Assembly (NCBI GenBank): GCA_016929815.1
Contig: JAFGIC010000519.1
Coordinates: forward strand, 1-8,995
Length of the DNA: 8,995 nucleotides
Direction: 5' to 3'
DNA from: Deltaproteobacteria bacterium
GTDB taxonomy: Bacteria > Desulfobacterota > DSM-4660 > Desulfatiglandales > HGW-15
This document shows, one piece after another, positions 1 to 6,829 of the stretch; position 1 is the first letter of the stretch, and each line of letters begins with the position of its first letter. Made by a program: the position numbers and the translations under genes. Below the pieces are notes generated by a model. That model searched no databases. It had not been told where the DNA came from and saw nothing but the letters and a program-made list of their open reading frames with translations.

Positions 1-705
1 CCTCTGGAGATACTGTTTTAATGCCTTTTTATCCTCAAAGGCAGTACCATATATCCGGCTGAGCATGGCCTTTTTCTCGTCCCCTCTCCAGTAAGCGCCT
101 GCTGTTTTTATAAGCTTAAATGCCTTTATCCTCCCGGTTGAGGGTATGTGCGGCCCGCGGCAGAGATCGGAAAAACTCCCCTGGGTGTAAATAGAGACCA
201 TATCCACGCCGAGATCCTCAATAATCTCGACCTTGTAATCTTCCCCTTGTGATTTGAAGCGGTTAATTGCCTCTTTTGCCGAAATCTCTTCCCTTTTAAA
301 GGGGAGGTCGGACTGGATGATCTCCTCCATACTTTTTTCGATAAGTGGGAGATCCTCATCTTTAAAGGGTCTTTCAAAGTCAAAGTCATAATAAAAACCG
401 TTTTCAATTGCAGGGCCTATAGTGACCTTAACGCCGGGGAAGAGCTCCTTAACTGCCATTGCCATTACATGGGAGGTGCTGTGCCTCAGTATCTCAAGGC
501 CTTCAACCGAATCTGCATAAATAGGCTCAATCCTTGTTTCAGGCTCAACAGGGGCAGACATGTCGCATGATCTGCCGTTTATCTTTACGGCAAGCACCCT
601 TTCCGGCGCCTTGACGCCAAGTTCTTTCATTGCATCAAGCGCTGAAAGGGCTTCCTTTTCTACAACCATTGCGGGCTGATCTTTATAAAATAATTTATAT
701 TCCAT
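1..705 (-). CDS. thrS: Threonyl-tRNA synthetase, N-terminal part (partial)
   Basis: Threonyl-tRNA synthetase charges tRNA-Thr with threonine in the cytoplasm. Only the first 235 codons are present; the 3' end lies beyond position 1, so the class II catalytic core and anticodon-binding domain are not seen. Residues 1-62 look like a TGS domain. The following region is the second additional (editing) domain, with the HxxxH pair H75/H79 (in RHSTSH) and the CxxxH pair C182/H186 (in LCRGPH). The segment GAYWRGDEKKAML then RIYGTAF (about 204-223) is a ThrRS family signature leading into the catalytic core. I placed the start at the ATG at 705-703, which gives a normal TGS N-terminus. An in-frame ATG at 729-727 would add eight residues, and neither start has a clear Shine-Dalgarno sequence. 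The gene is transcribed divergently from the protease gene at 1073. Family assignment is secure; the exact start is not. Confidence 0.95.
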   Translation of the reverse strand, partial: MEYKLFYKDQPAMVVEKEALSALDAMKELGVKAPERVLAVKINGRSCDMSAPVEPETRIEPIYADSVEGLEILRHSTSHVMAMAVKELFPGVKVTIGPAIENGFYYDFDFERPFKDEDLPLIEKSMEEIIQSDLPFKREEISAKEAINRFKSQGEDYKVEIIEDLGVDMVSIYTQGSFSDLCRGPHIPSTGRIKAFKLIKTAGAYWRGDEKKAMLSRIYGTAFEDKKALKQYLQR

Positions 706-1072
706 AGCGTTATAAACAGAAAAAGGCATCCAAAGCAGGCATTAACCTCACATAGACGCCACATCTAAATGCTTCGTTTAAACGGATTTTCTTAGCAAGG
801 CCTCAATACTTATAATTATCTATCCGAGTATGTTCTCAGGATATAGGGGTAAATAATTTTAAATGTGCATTAATAACCGGATATTCTTTAAAAATCAAGA
901 CATTTTTTAATAAGATAGCAATGCTGCATTCACAATCTATTCAAATTTTATTTATTTGAAATTATTTAACAGATTTATTAATATGCCTTACAAATATTTT
1001 CAAAGGCTCATTACTTCTTACAGAAAATAAAGTGCTGAGAATAATTACCAATATAAGGAGAATGTTCTGAAA
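706..1072. other. AT-rich divergent intergenic region
   Basis: This 367-base stretch lies between the divergent thrS and protease genes and holds no supported gene. It is strongly AT-rich, unlike the flanking coding DNA. It contains a perfect 10-bp palindrome CGTTTAAACG (775-784) and a 7-bp inverted repeat, TTCAAAT (940-946) and ATTTGAA (954-960), around a 7-nt loop. A weak minus-strand promoter for thrS is possible: TTGATT (898-893) and TATTAA (875-870) with a 17-nt spacer, which would give a leader of roughly 160 nt. The plus-strand promoter is listed separately. I recognise no T-box, riboswitch or tRNA. Confidence 0.6.
1017..1060 (+). promoter_or_regulatory. Putative sigma-70 promoter and RBS of the first protease gene
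   Basis: A -35-like CTTACA (1017-1022) and a -10-like AATAAT (1040-1045) are separated by 17 nt. The Shine-Dalgarno AAGGAG is at 1055-1060, 12 nt before the ATG at 1073. The -10 to ATG distance (28 nt) and the GAG-NATAAT context match the region before the paralogous gene at 4827. That similarity is the best support for a real promoter, since the -35 is only a partial match. Confidence 0.45.
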
Positions 1073-4000
1073 ATGACCAAGATACTTATACCGGTTGTAA
1101 TGCTTTGCCAGTTTTTTTTAAATTTCGCCCCATGTTCTTTCGCCTCACAAAGAGATATTCAGCATTTTAATATTTTCAATCATTATGAAAGACAAAAGGC
1201 CTCTTCAGTACAGAAAAATATTCTCCCAAAAATCGACCTTCATGCACTCAAGATGGAAACATCAAAAAAACCAAAGATCGGTCCTGTTCTGAACAATTTC
1301 CTTGCAGGAAAGGACGGCGCATCCTTAACGATGACCGGGCCTGACAGGGACAGGGTCAGGCTGATCATGAACACGGCTGAAGATAACCCATACCTGTATG
1401 ACGCGATCAGCAGAAATAACGCAAAAATTCTTCACAAGCGTAATGGGTCAATTGCACTAGATGTCCCTTTTGACAAGATTGAATCTCTTGTCAACGCGAC
1501 AGAGGCTGTTAAGAACGTCAGATTGCCTGTGAAATTTCACCCTATGGAAGTGATTACGGAAGGCGTTGAGCTGACAGGCGCGAACCTTTTTCATATTGAG
1601 GATTATAACGGAGCAGGAGTCAGGATAGCCGTTATGGACGTCGGTTTTATGGGTCTCACCGATGCATATAGAAACGGTGATATTCCCTATGGGGCCAGGA
1701 CTTACGATTTTACAGACAAGGGGATTGAAACGGAATATTATCACGGCACTGCCTGTGCTGAAATACTCTATGACATGGCACCGGACGCTGAGCTTTACCT
1801 CTTAAGAATATCTGATGAGATAGATATATATAACGCTGTCGATTACTGCATTGAAAACGGGATTGATATAATCAGTATGTCTATCGGAACATTCGGCACA
1901 GGGCCCGGCGACGGAACCGGCCCCCTGGATGAGTATTTCGATCATGCCAGGGACAATGGCATACTGGTTGTAGCTTCTGCGGGAAATTACGCCAATATGG
2001 AAGTGGACTTCGATGCAGACGGCTATGTTGATTTTACTATCGGTAGTCACTGGGAAGGAAAATTTTACGACCCTGACAATAACAACATACATGAATTCAC
2101 GCATGGTCCTGTAGAGAGCACCTATAATGTAATCGGCGCATACCCTTCCCAGGATGACGACGGCAATCCGGATACCAGCGAGGTCTCTATCCTTTTAAGG
2201 TGGAATGACTGGATTGATCGTAAGATGATCGATTATGATTTATATCTTTATGAGTATGATTTAATCAATGACTCAATAGGTGATCTGGCAGGTTATTCAA
2301 ATATCACTCAGGACAGGTCTCAACCGCCCATGGAATATATCTCCATTGATCTTGCAGACGATGAAGACACCCAATATTACGCCCTTGTTGTACAAAAAAA
2401 GACAGGCGCACTTTCCGTCGAACTTGAAATCTATCTGGGCGGCACAAGCACCTTTCTGCCCTTTCATGGCAGTTCTTCAGCCTTTGCGACTTCGGAAAGT
2501 TCCATGGGTGAGCCTGCCGATGCCGAGAGCGTCCTTGCCGTCAGTGCTATATACTATGGGAACTGGGAGAATGGCCCTAAGGAGGACTTTGCTTCACAGG
2601 GACCTACTAACGCCTGGGCAGGAAGCGGGTCAAGAACAAAACCCGACATATGCGGACCTGACGGGATATCCACTTATATACGAGGGGCAGGCACCTTTTT
2701 CGGCACATCCGCCGTAACCCCTCATGTAGCAGGAGCAGCGGCATTGGCACTTTCCCTTTACCCGGATCTTAGTCCGGATGAATTGCAATCTTATTTAGAA
2801 ACCAATGCCATTGATATGGGTGATGAGGGAAAGGATAATCTCTATGGCTCGGGCAGTATAAATATAGGTTTTAACTTAATAAAAAAATACCAGAAGATAA
2901 ATTGTTCTGAAGGCGATTTTTCAGGAGCATTGGATGACGGAGATAAATTCGGGCAGTCAATTGCCTCTATTGGTGACCTTGATGGAGATGGGGTAACGGA
3001 TATTGCCATAGGAGCAATTGGGGATGATGATGAAGGATCATGCACGGGTGCAGTCTGGATATTATTTTTAAATCCTGACGGCACTGTCAAATCTCACCAG
3101 AAGATCAGCGATACTGAAGGCAATTTTACAGGCTATATCTTCATGTTTGACTATTTCGGAAAATCTCTTGCACCAATAAATGACCTTGATGGTGATGGAA
3201 TTTTCGATTTAGCCGTCACCCACCCTGGTGCGGAGAGTTACGACGCCGCTGAAGGTGCGGTATGGATACTATTTTTAAACACTGACGGCACCGTCAAATC
3301 TCACCAGAAGATCAGCGATACCGAAGGCAATTTTATGGGCGTCATGGATGAGAATGATTATTTCGGCCAATCAGTTACTTCTCTCGGTGATTTTGATGGA
3401 GATGGCGTTAATGATATTGCTGTCGGCGCCGTGGATGTTGAGGACGGCGCATATATGGGCATTGTCTGGATATTATTTTTAAATCCCGACGGCACTGTCA
3501 AATCTCACCAGAAGATCAGCGATACTGAAGGCAATTTTACAGGCGTGTTAGTAAGTGGTGATGGATTCGGCGAATCTATTGCCTCTATCGGTGATCTTGA
3601 TGGAGATGGTGTAACAGATCTGGCTGTTGGGGCTCCAGATGATGTTAAAGGCTATAATTACGGTGCTGTGTGGATACTATTTTTAAACCCTGACGGGACG
3701 GTTAAATATCATCAAAAGATTAAAAATAGAGAAGGTAATTTTACAGGCGTCTTAAACCGCTATGATAATTTCGGTAAATCAATTACGCCTGTCGGTGATC
3801 TTAACGGGGATGGTGTTGTAGAACTTGCCGTTGGAGCAACTGACTACGATTTTAGCAGTAGGGGTGCTGTGTGGATACTATTTTTAAACCCTGACGGGAC
3901 GGTTAAATATCATCAAAAAATAAGCGATACTGAAGGTTATTTTACAGGTACTCTTGATGATGAAGATAATTTCGGCCAATCAGTTGAGACTATCGGTGAT

Positions 4001-4696
4001 CTTGATGGTGATGAGAAAATAGATCTGGCTTTCGGAGCTATTCGGGATGATGATGGTATTGCTTCAGGGGCAGTGTGGATATTGTTTCTAAATTATAATT
4101 TTAATCCTGATAACGATAACGACGAGATGCCTGACAACTGGGAAGATATTTATTATTTAAACATATCTTCAAACGACTCAGGAGAGGACCCTGACAATGA
4201 TGGTTATACAAACATTGTTGAATATATTTCAAAGACGGATCCACTTGATGCCGACACGGATGATGACGGGATCTTGGATAGCGATGAAGATACCAACATG
4301 AACAGTTCCCTGGATAACGGAGAGACATTCTCCACAAAAATGGATTCAGACGGCGATGCCCTCCATGACGGCACTGAGCTGGGCATTACATCCGGTATTT
4401 CTGATACGGACACTGATATTTTTATCCCCGATTCCGATCCCTCCGCCACTACCGATCCCATGAATGCCGACACTGACGGCGATGGACTAAGGGATGGTAA
4501 AGAGGATAGTAATCAAAACGGGAGGTTTGACAGTGGAGAGACTGATCCGAATGTATTTGACATAATTGAGAATGACATCGATACAATTGATGATGGCACC
4601 GATATATCCGACAATGACTCCGGGACTTCAGGTTCAGGTGGCGGCGGTGGAGGAGGCTGTTTTATCGAAACGGTAGGATACGGTTCAAGACCATAA
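1073..4696 (+). CDS. Secreted S8 (subtilisin-like) serine protease with FG-GAP repeats, Ca-binding repeats and CFI-box tail
   Basis: This 1207-residue exported protein is predicted to be a serine endopeptidase acting outside the cytoplasm; its substrate is unknown. In order: a signal peptide with likely cleavage after A24 (CSFA/S); a propeptide-like region about 65-155; an S8 catalytic domain about 165-600; six FG-GAP repeats 608-1007; an acidic Ca-binding, thrombospondin type 3-like region about 1010-1165; and an acidic linker, Gly1189-1195 and a CFI box at C1196. Catalytic residues seen are D189 (AVMDVGF), H224 (YYHGTAC), oxyanion N305 (SAGN) and S546 (GTSAVTPHVAG). About 240 residues separate N305 from S546, far more than in subtilisin (about 65), so a beta-rich domain is inserted there. 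C228, four residues after the catalytic His, matches the cysteine of proteinase K-type subtilases. The FG-GAP part probably forms a Ca-binding beta-propeller for adhesion or substrate contact (inference). Its tandem paralogue lies 130 bp downstream. The domain calls are firm; the biological role is not known. Confidence 0.93.
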   Translation: MTKILIPVVMLCQFFLNFAPCSFASQRDIQHFNIFNHYERQKASSVQKNILPKIDLHALKMETSKKPKIGPVLNNFLAGKDGASLTMTGPDRDRVRLIMNTAEDNPYLYDAISRNNAKILHKRNGSIALDVPFDKIESLVNATEAVKNVRLPVKFHPMEVITEGVELTGANLFHIEDYNGAGVRIAVMDVGFMGLTDAYRNGDIPYGARTYDFTDKGIETEYYHGTACAEILYDMAPDAELYLLRISDEIDIYNAVDYCIENGIDIISMSIGTFGTGPGDGTGPLDEYFDHARDNGILVVASAGNYANMEVDFDADGYVDFTIGSHWEGKFYDPDNNNIHEFTHGPVESTYNVIGAYPSQDDDGNPDTSEVSILLRWNDWIDRKMIDYDLYLYEYDLINDSIGDLAGYSNITQDRSQPPMEYISIDLADDEDTQYYALVVQKKTGALSVELEIYLGGTSTFLPFHGSSSAFATSESSMGEPADAESVLAVSAIYYGNWENGPKEDFASQGPTNAWAGSGSRTKPDICGPDGISTYIRGAGTFFGTSAVTPHVAGAAALALSLYPDLSPDELQSYLETNAIDMGDEGKDNLYGSGSINIGFNLIKKYQKINCSEGDFSGALDDGDKFGQSIASIGDLDGDGVTDIAIGAIGDDDEGSCTGAVWILFLNPDGTVKSHQKISDTEGNFTGYIFMFDYFGKSLAPINDLDGDGIFDLAVTHPGAESYDAAEGAVWILFLNTDGTVKSHQKISDTEGNFMGVMDENDYFGQSVTSLGDFDGDGVNDIAVGAVDVEDGAYMGIVWILFLNPDGTVKSHQKISDTEGNFTGVLVSGDGFGESIASIGDLDGDGVTDLAVGAPDDVKGYNYGAVWILFLNPDGTVKYHQKIKNREGNFTGVLNRYDNFGKSITPVGDLNGDGVVELAVGATDYDFSSRGAVWILFLNPDGTVKYHQKISDTEGYFTGTLDDEDNFGQSVETIGDLDGDEKIDLAFGAIRDDDGIASGAVWILFLNYNFNPDNDNDEMPDNWEDIYYLNISSNDSGEDPDNDGYTNIVEYISKTDPLDADTDDDGILDSDEDTNMNSSLDNGETFSTKMDSDGDALHDGTELGITSGISDTDTDIFIPDSDPSATTDPMNADTDGDGLRDGKEDSNQNGRFDSGETDPNVFDIIENDIDTIDDGTDISDNDSGTSGSGGGGGGGCFIETVGYGSRP
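3053..3544 (+). repeat. Near-identical 81-bp direct repeats between FG-GAP units 1/2 and 3/4
   Basis: Positions 3053-3133 and 3464-3544 are 81-bp direct repeats that differ at one base (CCT versus CCC, both Pro). They span the WILFLNPDG strand, the linker and the beginning of the next unit. The corresponding stretch between units 2 and 3 (from about 3261) is similar but more diverged. The Asp-rich loop parts of the same units have diverged freely. Confidence 0.88.
3662..3918 (+). repeat. Identical 56-bp direct repeats between FG-GAP units 4/5 and 5/6
   Basis: Positions 3662-3717 and 3863-3918 are identical over 56 bp and encode GAVWILFLNPDGTVKYHQK. Their codons differ from the equivalent 81-bp copies upstream (for example TATCATCAAAAG against TCTCACCAGAAG), so two subfamilies of the same linker exist inside one gene. 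Confidence 0.9.
4100..4567 (+). repeat. Acidic Ca-binding, thrombospondin type 3-like region of the first protease
   Basis: Residues about 1010-1165 hold several Asp-rich loops: NPDNDNDEMPDNWE (1011-1024), DPDNDGYTNIVEY (1039-1051), DADTDDDGILDSDED (1059-1073), DSDGDALHDGTE (1091-1102) and NADTDGDGLRDGKED (1131-1145). This DxDxDG pattern, followed by xTDPxxAD, is typical of bacterial thrombospondin type 3 repeats, which bind calcium and form rigid stalks. Here they would connect the propeller to the C-terminal tail. The paralogue at 4827 lacks them completely. Confidence 0.82.
4637..4693 (+). other. C-terminal Gly7 plus CFI-box tail of the first protease
   Basis: The protein ends with seven glycines (residues 1189-1195) followed by CFIETVGYGSRP and a stop. 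The Gly-run plus CFIxTxxYG motif resembles the CFI-box C-terminal domain known from many exported proteins of Deltaproteobacteria and relatives. In the versions I recall, a longer conserved segment follows the motif; here only 11 residues follow the Cys. No transmembrane helix follows, so this is not an LPXTG- or PEP-CTERM-type anchor. A sorting or modification role for the Cys is inference. Confidence 0.7.
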
Positions 4697-4768
4697 TCCG
4701 ATTATATTTTATTTAATTGATATTATTGGCCATATCTATTAGCATGCATAATTAACACACAAACGGTT

Positions 4769-4819
4769 TTGTTATTAATTCCTAAAATTTGAGTATAATA
4801 AATTAACCCGAGGAGAAGG
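4769..4819 (+). promoter_or_regulatory. Putative sigma-70 promoter and RBS of the second protease gene
   Basis: A perfect -10 TATAAT lies at 4794-4799, with a -35-like TTGTTA at 4769-4774 and a long 19-nt spacer. The ribosome-binding purine run AGGAGAAGG (4811-4819) precedes the ATG at 4827 by 7 nt. The -10 to ATG distance is 28 nt, as upstream of the first protease, and CTGAAAATG around the start is shared. The second gene can therefore be transcribed alone. I see no convincing terminator in the 130-bp gap, so readthrough from the first gene is also possible. Confidence 0.55.
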
Positions 4820-4826
4820 CCTGAAA

Positions 4827-6737
4827 ATGATGAAAAGATTTATCCTGGCAGCATTACTGTTTCTATTATTAATAAATGCTGCCGTATGTTCTTCTGCAAT
4901 GCAAAGAGAAAGCAGCCACCTTTTAAAATCCCCCGGGATATCCGAAAAACATCCAAACCTTTCAGCACAAAATCAAGCCGTCCAGAAACAGGAAAATGAG
5001 GAAGTCAACACACGATCCCTTAAAAACGGTAAGATCGGACCTGTCCTCAATAACTTCCTGGCTGGAAAAGGCAACTCCTCTTTAACAAAAACCGGATCAA
5101 ACAAGGACATGATCCGTTTGATTATAAATACAACCGGAAATAAAACCCCTGTCTATAATGCGTTCAATGAACACGGCGCTAGGATACTTAATAAACACAA
5201 TGGATTGATGGCCATTGAAGTGCCTGTGGAAAACGTGGAGAAACTTGTCAATGAGACCGATGCAATCAAGGCCGCAAGGTTCCCTGCCAGATTATTTCCT
5301 CTTGCTGTAAAAAGCGAGGTATTGACTGATGCTAACTCTCTTTTCGGCGCAGAAAAATTTCACAACCTGAGATATACCGGCGATGGAGTCAAGGTTGCTG
5401 TTATGGATGTAGGCTTTAAAGGATTAAACAACGCACAAAGCAATGGAGATATTCCGGATAATATCAAGACCTATGACTTTACAAAAAATGGCCTTCAAAC
5501 CGAATATTATCACGGCACTGCCTGTGCAGAGATAATCTATGATATGGCGCCTGGCGCCGAGCTTTACCTTTTAAAGGTTGCGGATGAGATAGACATATAC
5601 AGTGCTATTGATTACTGTATAGACAATGAGATTGATATAATCAGTTTTTCACTGGGTGCCTCCGGAACCGGTCCGGGCGACGGTACAGGATATATGGATG
5701 AATGTTTTGATATGGCGACCGATACCGGAATATTGACTGTTGCGGCCGCCGGTAACTATGCCAATTTTTCAGTCTATGGCGGCCACTGGGAGGGTGTATT
5801 TAACCCGGACAGCGATGACATAGACAGGCATTTGTTTATACAAGGCGATCAAACAACCTATTACAATGTAATAGGCGCCTACCCATCGCAAAATGACGAC
5901 AACGAACCGGTCACCGGCGAGGTATCCATAATGATGAGGTGGAATGACTACTGGGGAGACGCCTCTGTTGATTATGATATCTACCTGTATGAATATGATT
6001 ATGTTAACGATGTAATTCTGAACCCGGATAGTCCTGTAGGGTTTTCAACTGTTACACAAAACGGAAATCCTGATGTTTCTCAGTATCCAATAGAGCAGAT
6101 ATATATCGATCTTCTTGGCAGTGAAGACTATACTTCTTACTATTATGCACTTGTTATTAAAAAAAAGGAAGGAGAGGATGTTCTGACGGACATGGAGATC
6201 TACCTGGGCGGGACAAGCACCTTTCGACCCTTTGGCAGTTTTTCCTCAGCTGTTGCGACCTCAGAGAGCTCTGTAACTGAGCCTGCTGATGTTGATAGGG
6301 TTCTTGCTGTGGGCGCAATATTTTATGATGATTGGCAAAATGGACCAAAAGAGGAATTCAGCTCACAGGGACCCACCAATGCCTGGGCAGGAAAAACGGC
6401 AAGGATAAAACCAGATATAAGCGGCCCTGACGGGGTATCAACCTATACCTTCGGTACAGAAGGCTTTTTCGGCACCTCGGCGTCGGCGCCACATGTGGCT
6501 GGCGCAGCTGCTCTTTTATTGTCCGTATATCCAGGAATGTCTCCGGAAGAATTAAAATCCTTTCTGGAGACAAATGCAATTGATATGGGCGATGCTGGCA
6601 ATGACAACCTCTATGGCTATGGCAAGCTTTACCTGCCTTCAGATAATATTGAGCCGAATGAGGATGAGGATGATTCCGATAAGGGCGGAGGAGGAGGGGG
6701 CGGTTGTTTCATCTCAACGTTGGCGCACGGTTTATAG
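4827..6737 (+). CDS. Secreted S8 (subtilisin-like) serine protease with CFI-box tail, short paralogue
   Basis: This 636-residue protein is predicted to be an exported serine endopeptidase and is a tandem paralogue of the gene at 1073. It has a signal peptide (basic MMKR, hydrophobic core to about 20, likely cleavage after A24), a propeptide-like region about 68-160 and an S8 domain about 175-602. Catalytic residues are D194 (AVMDVGF), H229 (YYHGTAC), oxyanion N310 (AAGN) and S551 (GTSASAPHVAG). As in its neighbour, a roughly 180-residue beta-rich insertion separates N310 from S551. C233, after the catalytic His, is also conserved. The C-terminus goes from the end of the protease through a short acidic linker (EPNEDEDDSD) directly to seven glycines (620-626) and CFISTLAHGL. 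Identical blocks shared with the neighbour include GPVLNNFLAGK, EYYHGTACAEI, YNVIGAYPSQ and ETNAIDMGD. The substrate is unknown. The start is one of two adjacent ATGs (4827 or 4830). Confidence 0.93.
   Translation: MMKRFILAALLFLLLINAAVCSSAMQRESSHLLKSPGISEKHPNLSAQNQAVQKQENEEVNTRSLKNGKIGPVLNNFLAGKGNSSLTKTGSNKDMIRLIINTTGNKTPVYNAFNEHGARILNKHNGLMAIEVPVENVEKLVNETDAIKAARFPARLFPLAVKSEVLTDANSLFGAEKFHNLRYTGDGVKVAVMDVGFKGLNNAQSNGDIPDNIKTYDFTKNGLQTEYYHGTACAEIIYDMAPGAELYLLKVADEIDIYSAIDYCIDNEIDIISFSLGASGTGPGDGTGYMDECFDMATDTGILTVAAAGNYANFSVYGGHWEGVFNPDSDDIDRHLFIQGDQTTYYNVIGAYPSQNDDNEPVTGEVSIMMRWNDYWGDASVDYDIYLYEYDYVNDVILNPDSPVGFSTVTQNGNPDVSQYPIEQIYIDLLGSEDYTSYYYALVIKKKEGEDVLTDMEIYLGGTSTFRPFGSFSSAVATSESSVTEPADVDRVLAVGAIFYDDWQNGPKEEFSSQGPTNAWAGKTARIKPDISGPDGVSTYTFGTEGFFGTSASAPHVAGAAALLLSVYPGMSPEELKSFLETNAIDMGDAGNDNLYGYGKLYLPSDNIEPNEDEDDSDKGGGGGGGCFISTLAHGL
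6684..6734 (+). other. C-terminal Gly7 plus CFI-box tail of the second protease
   Basis: Seven glycines (residues 620-626) are followed by CFISTLAHGL and the stop, leaving nine residues after the Cys. The glycine count matches the paralogue, and the CFI and T positions are kept although the rest differs (CFIETVGYGSRP there). The conserved tail on two proteins with otherwise different C-terminal halves suggests it is functional. Confidence 0.68.
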
Positions 6738-6829
6738 ACCGTATCCAGCCTTCAACAGGATCTTATCAATTCAATTAATTTTCCCAGGAGTTTACTTAAA
6801 GCCGACAAAAAGAAGGATGCCTTTAAAGC

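Larger units (their letters stand above)
2894..4093 (+). repeat. Six tandem FG-GAP repeats within the first protease
   Basis: Six in-frame units of 67-69 residues (the last 59) occupy residues 608-676, 677-745, 746-813, 814-881, 882-948 and 949-1007. Each carries the pattern [F]G[QKE]S, then GDLDGDGxxD, then [LI]AxGA, then GAVWILFLN. The acidic loops are D635-D643, D704-D712, D773-D781, D841-D849, D909-E917 and D976-D984; they resemble the Ca-binding loops of integrin-type propellers. Unit 5 (N911, E917) and unit 6 (E981, K982) depart from the consensus. Six units are seen where integrin alpha propellers have seven blades. Confidence 0.9.

Noticed and set aside
126..407. A 93-codon minus-strand frame
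   Set aside because: It is out of frame with thrS, which covers the same region with strong ThrRS motifs.
1062..1070. Mini-ORF ATG TTC TGA just before the first protease start
   Set aside because: It lies only one base after the Shine-Dalgarno, too close for initiation, and the paralogue lacks it.
1073..1140. Lipoprotein signal for the two proteases (C21 in each)
   Set aside because: The residue before the Cys is Pro in one and Val in the other, so neither fits a lipobox; an ordinary signal peptidase I site after A24 fits both better.
2280..2717. A 145-codon plus-strand frame inside the first protease
   Set aside because: It is a shifted frame of well-conserved S8 sequence that includes the approach to the catalytic Ser; no independent start signal or motif.
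4697..4793. Terminator after the first protease
   Set aside because: The gap is AT-rich with only very short inverted repeats and no GC-rich stem followed by a T-run.
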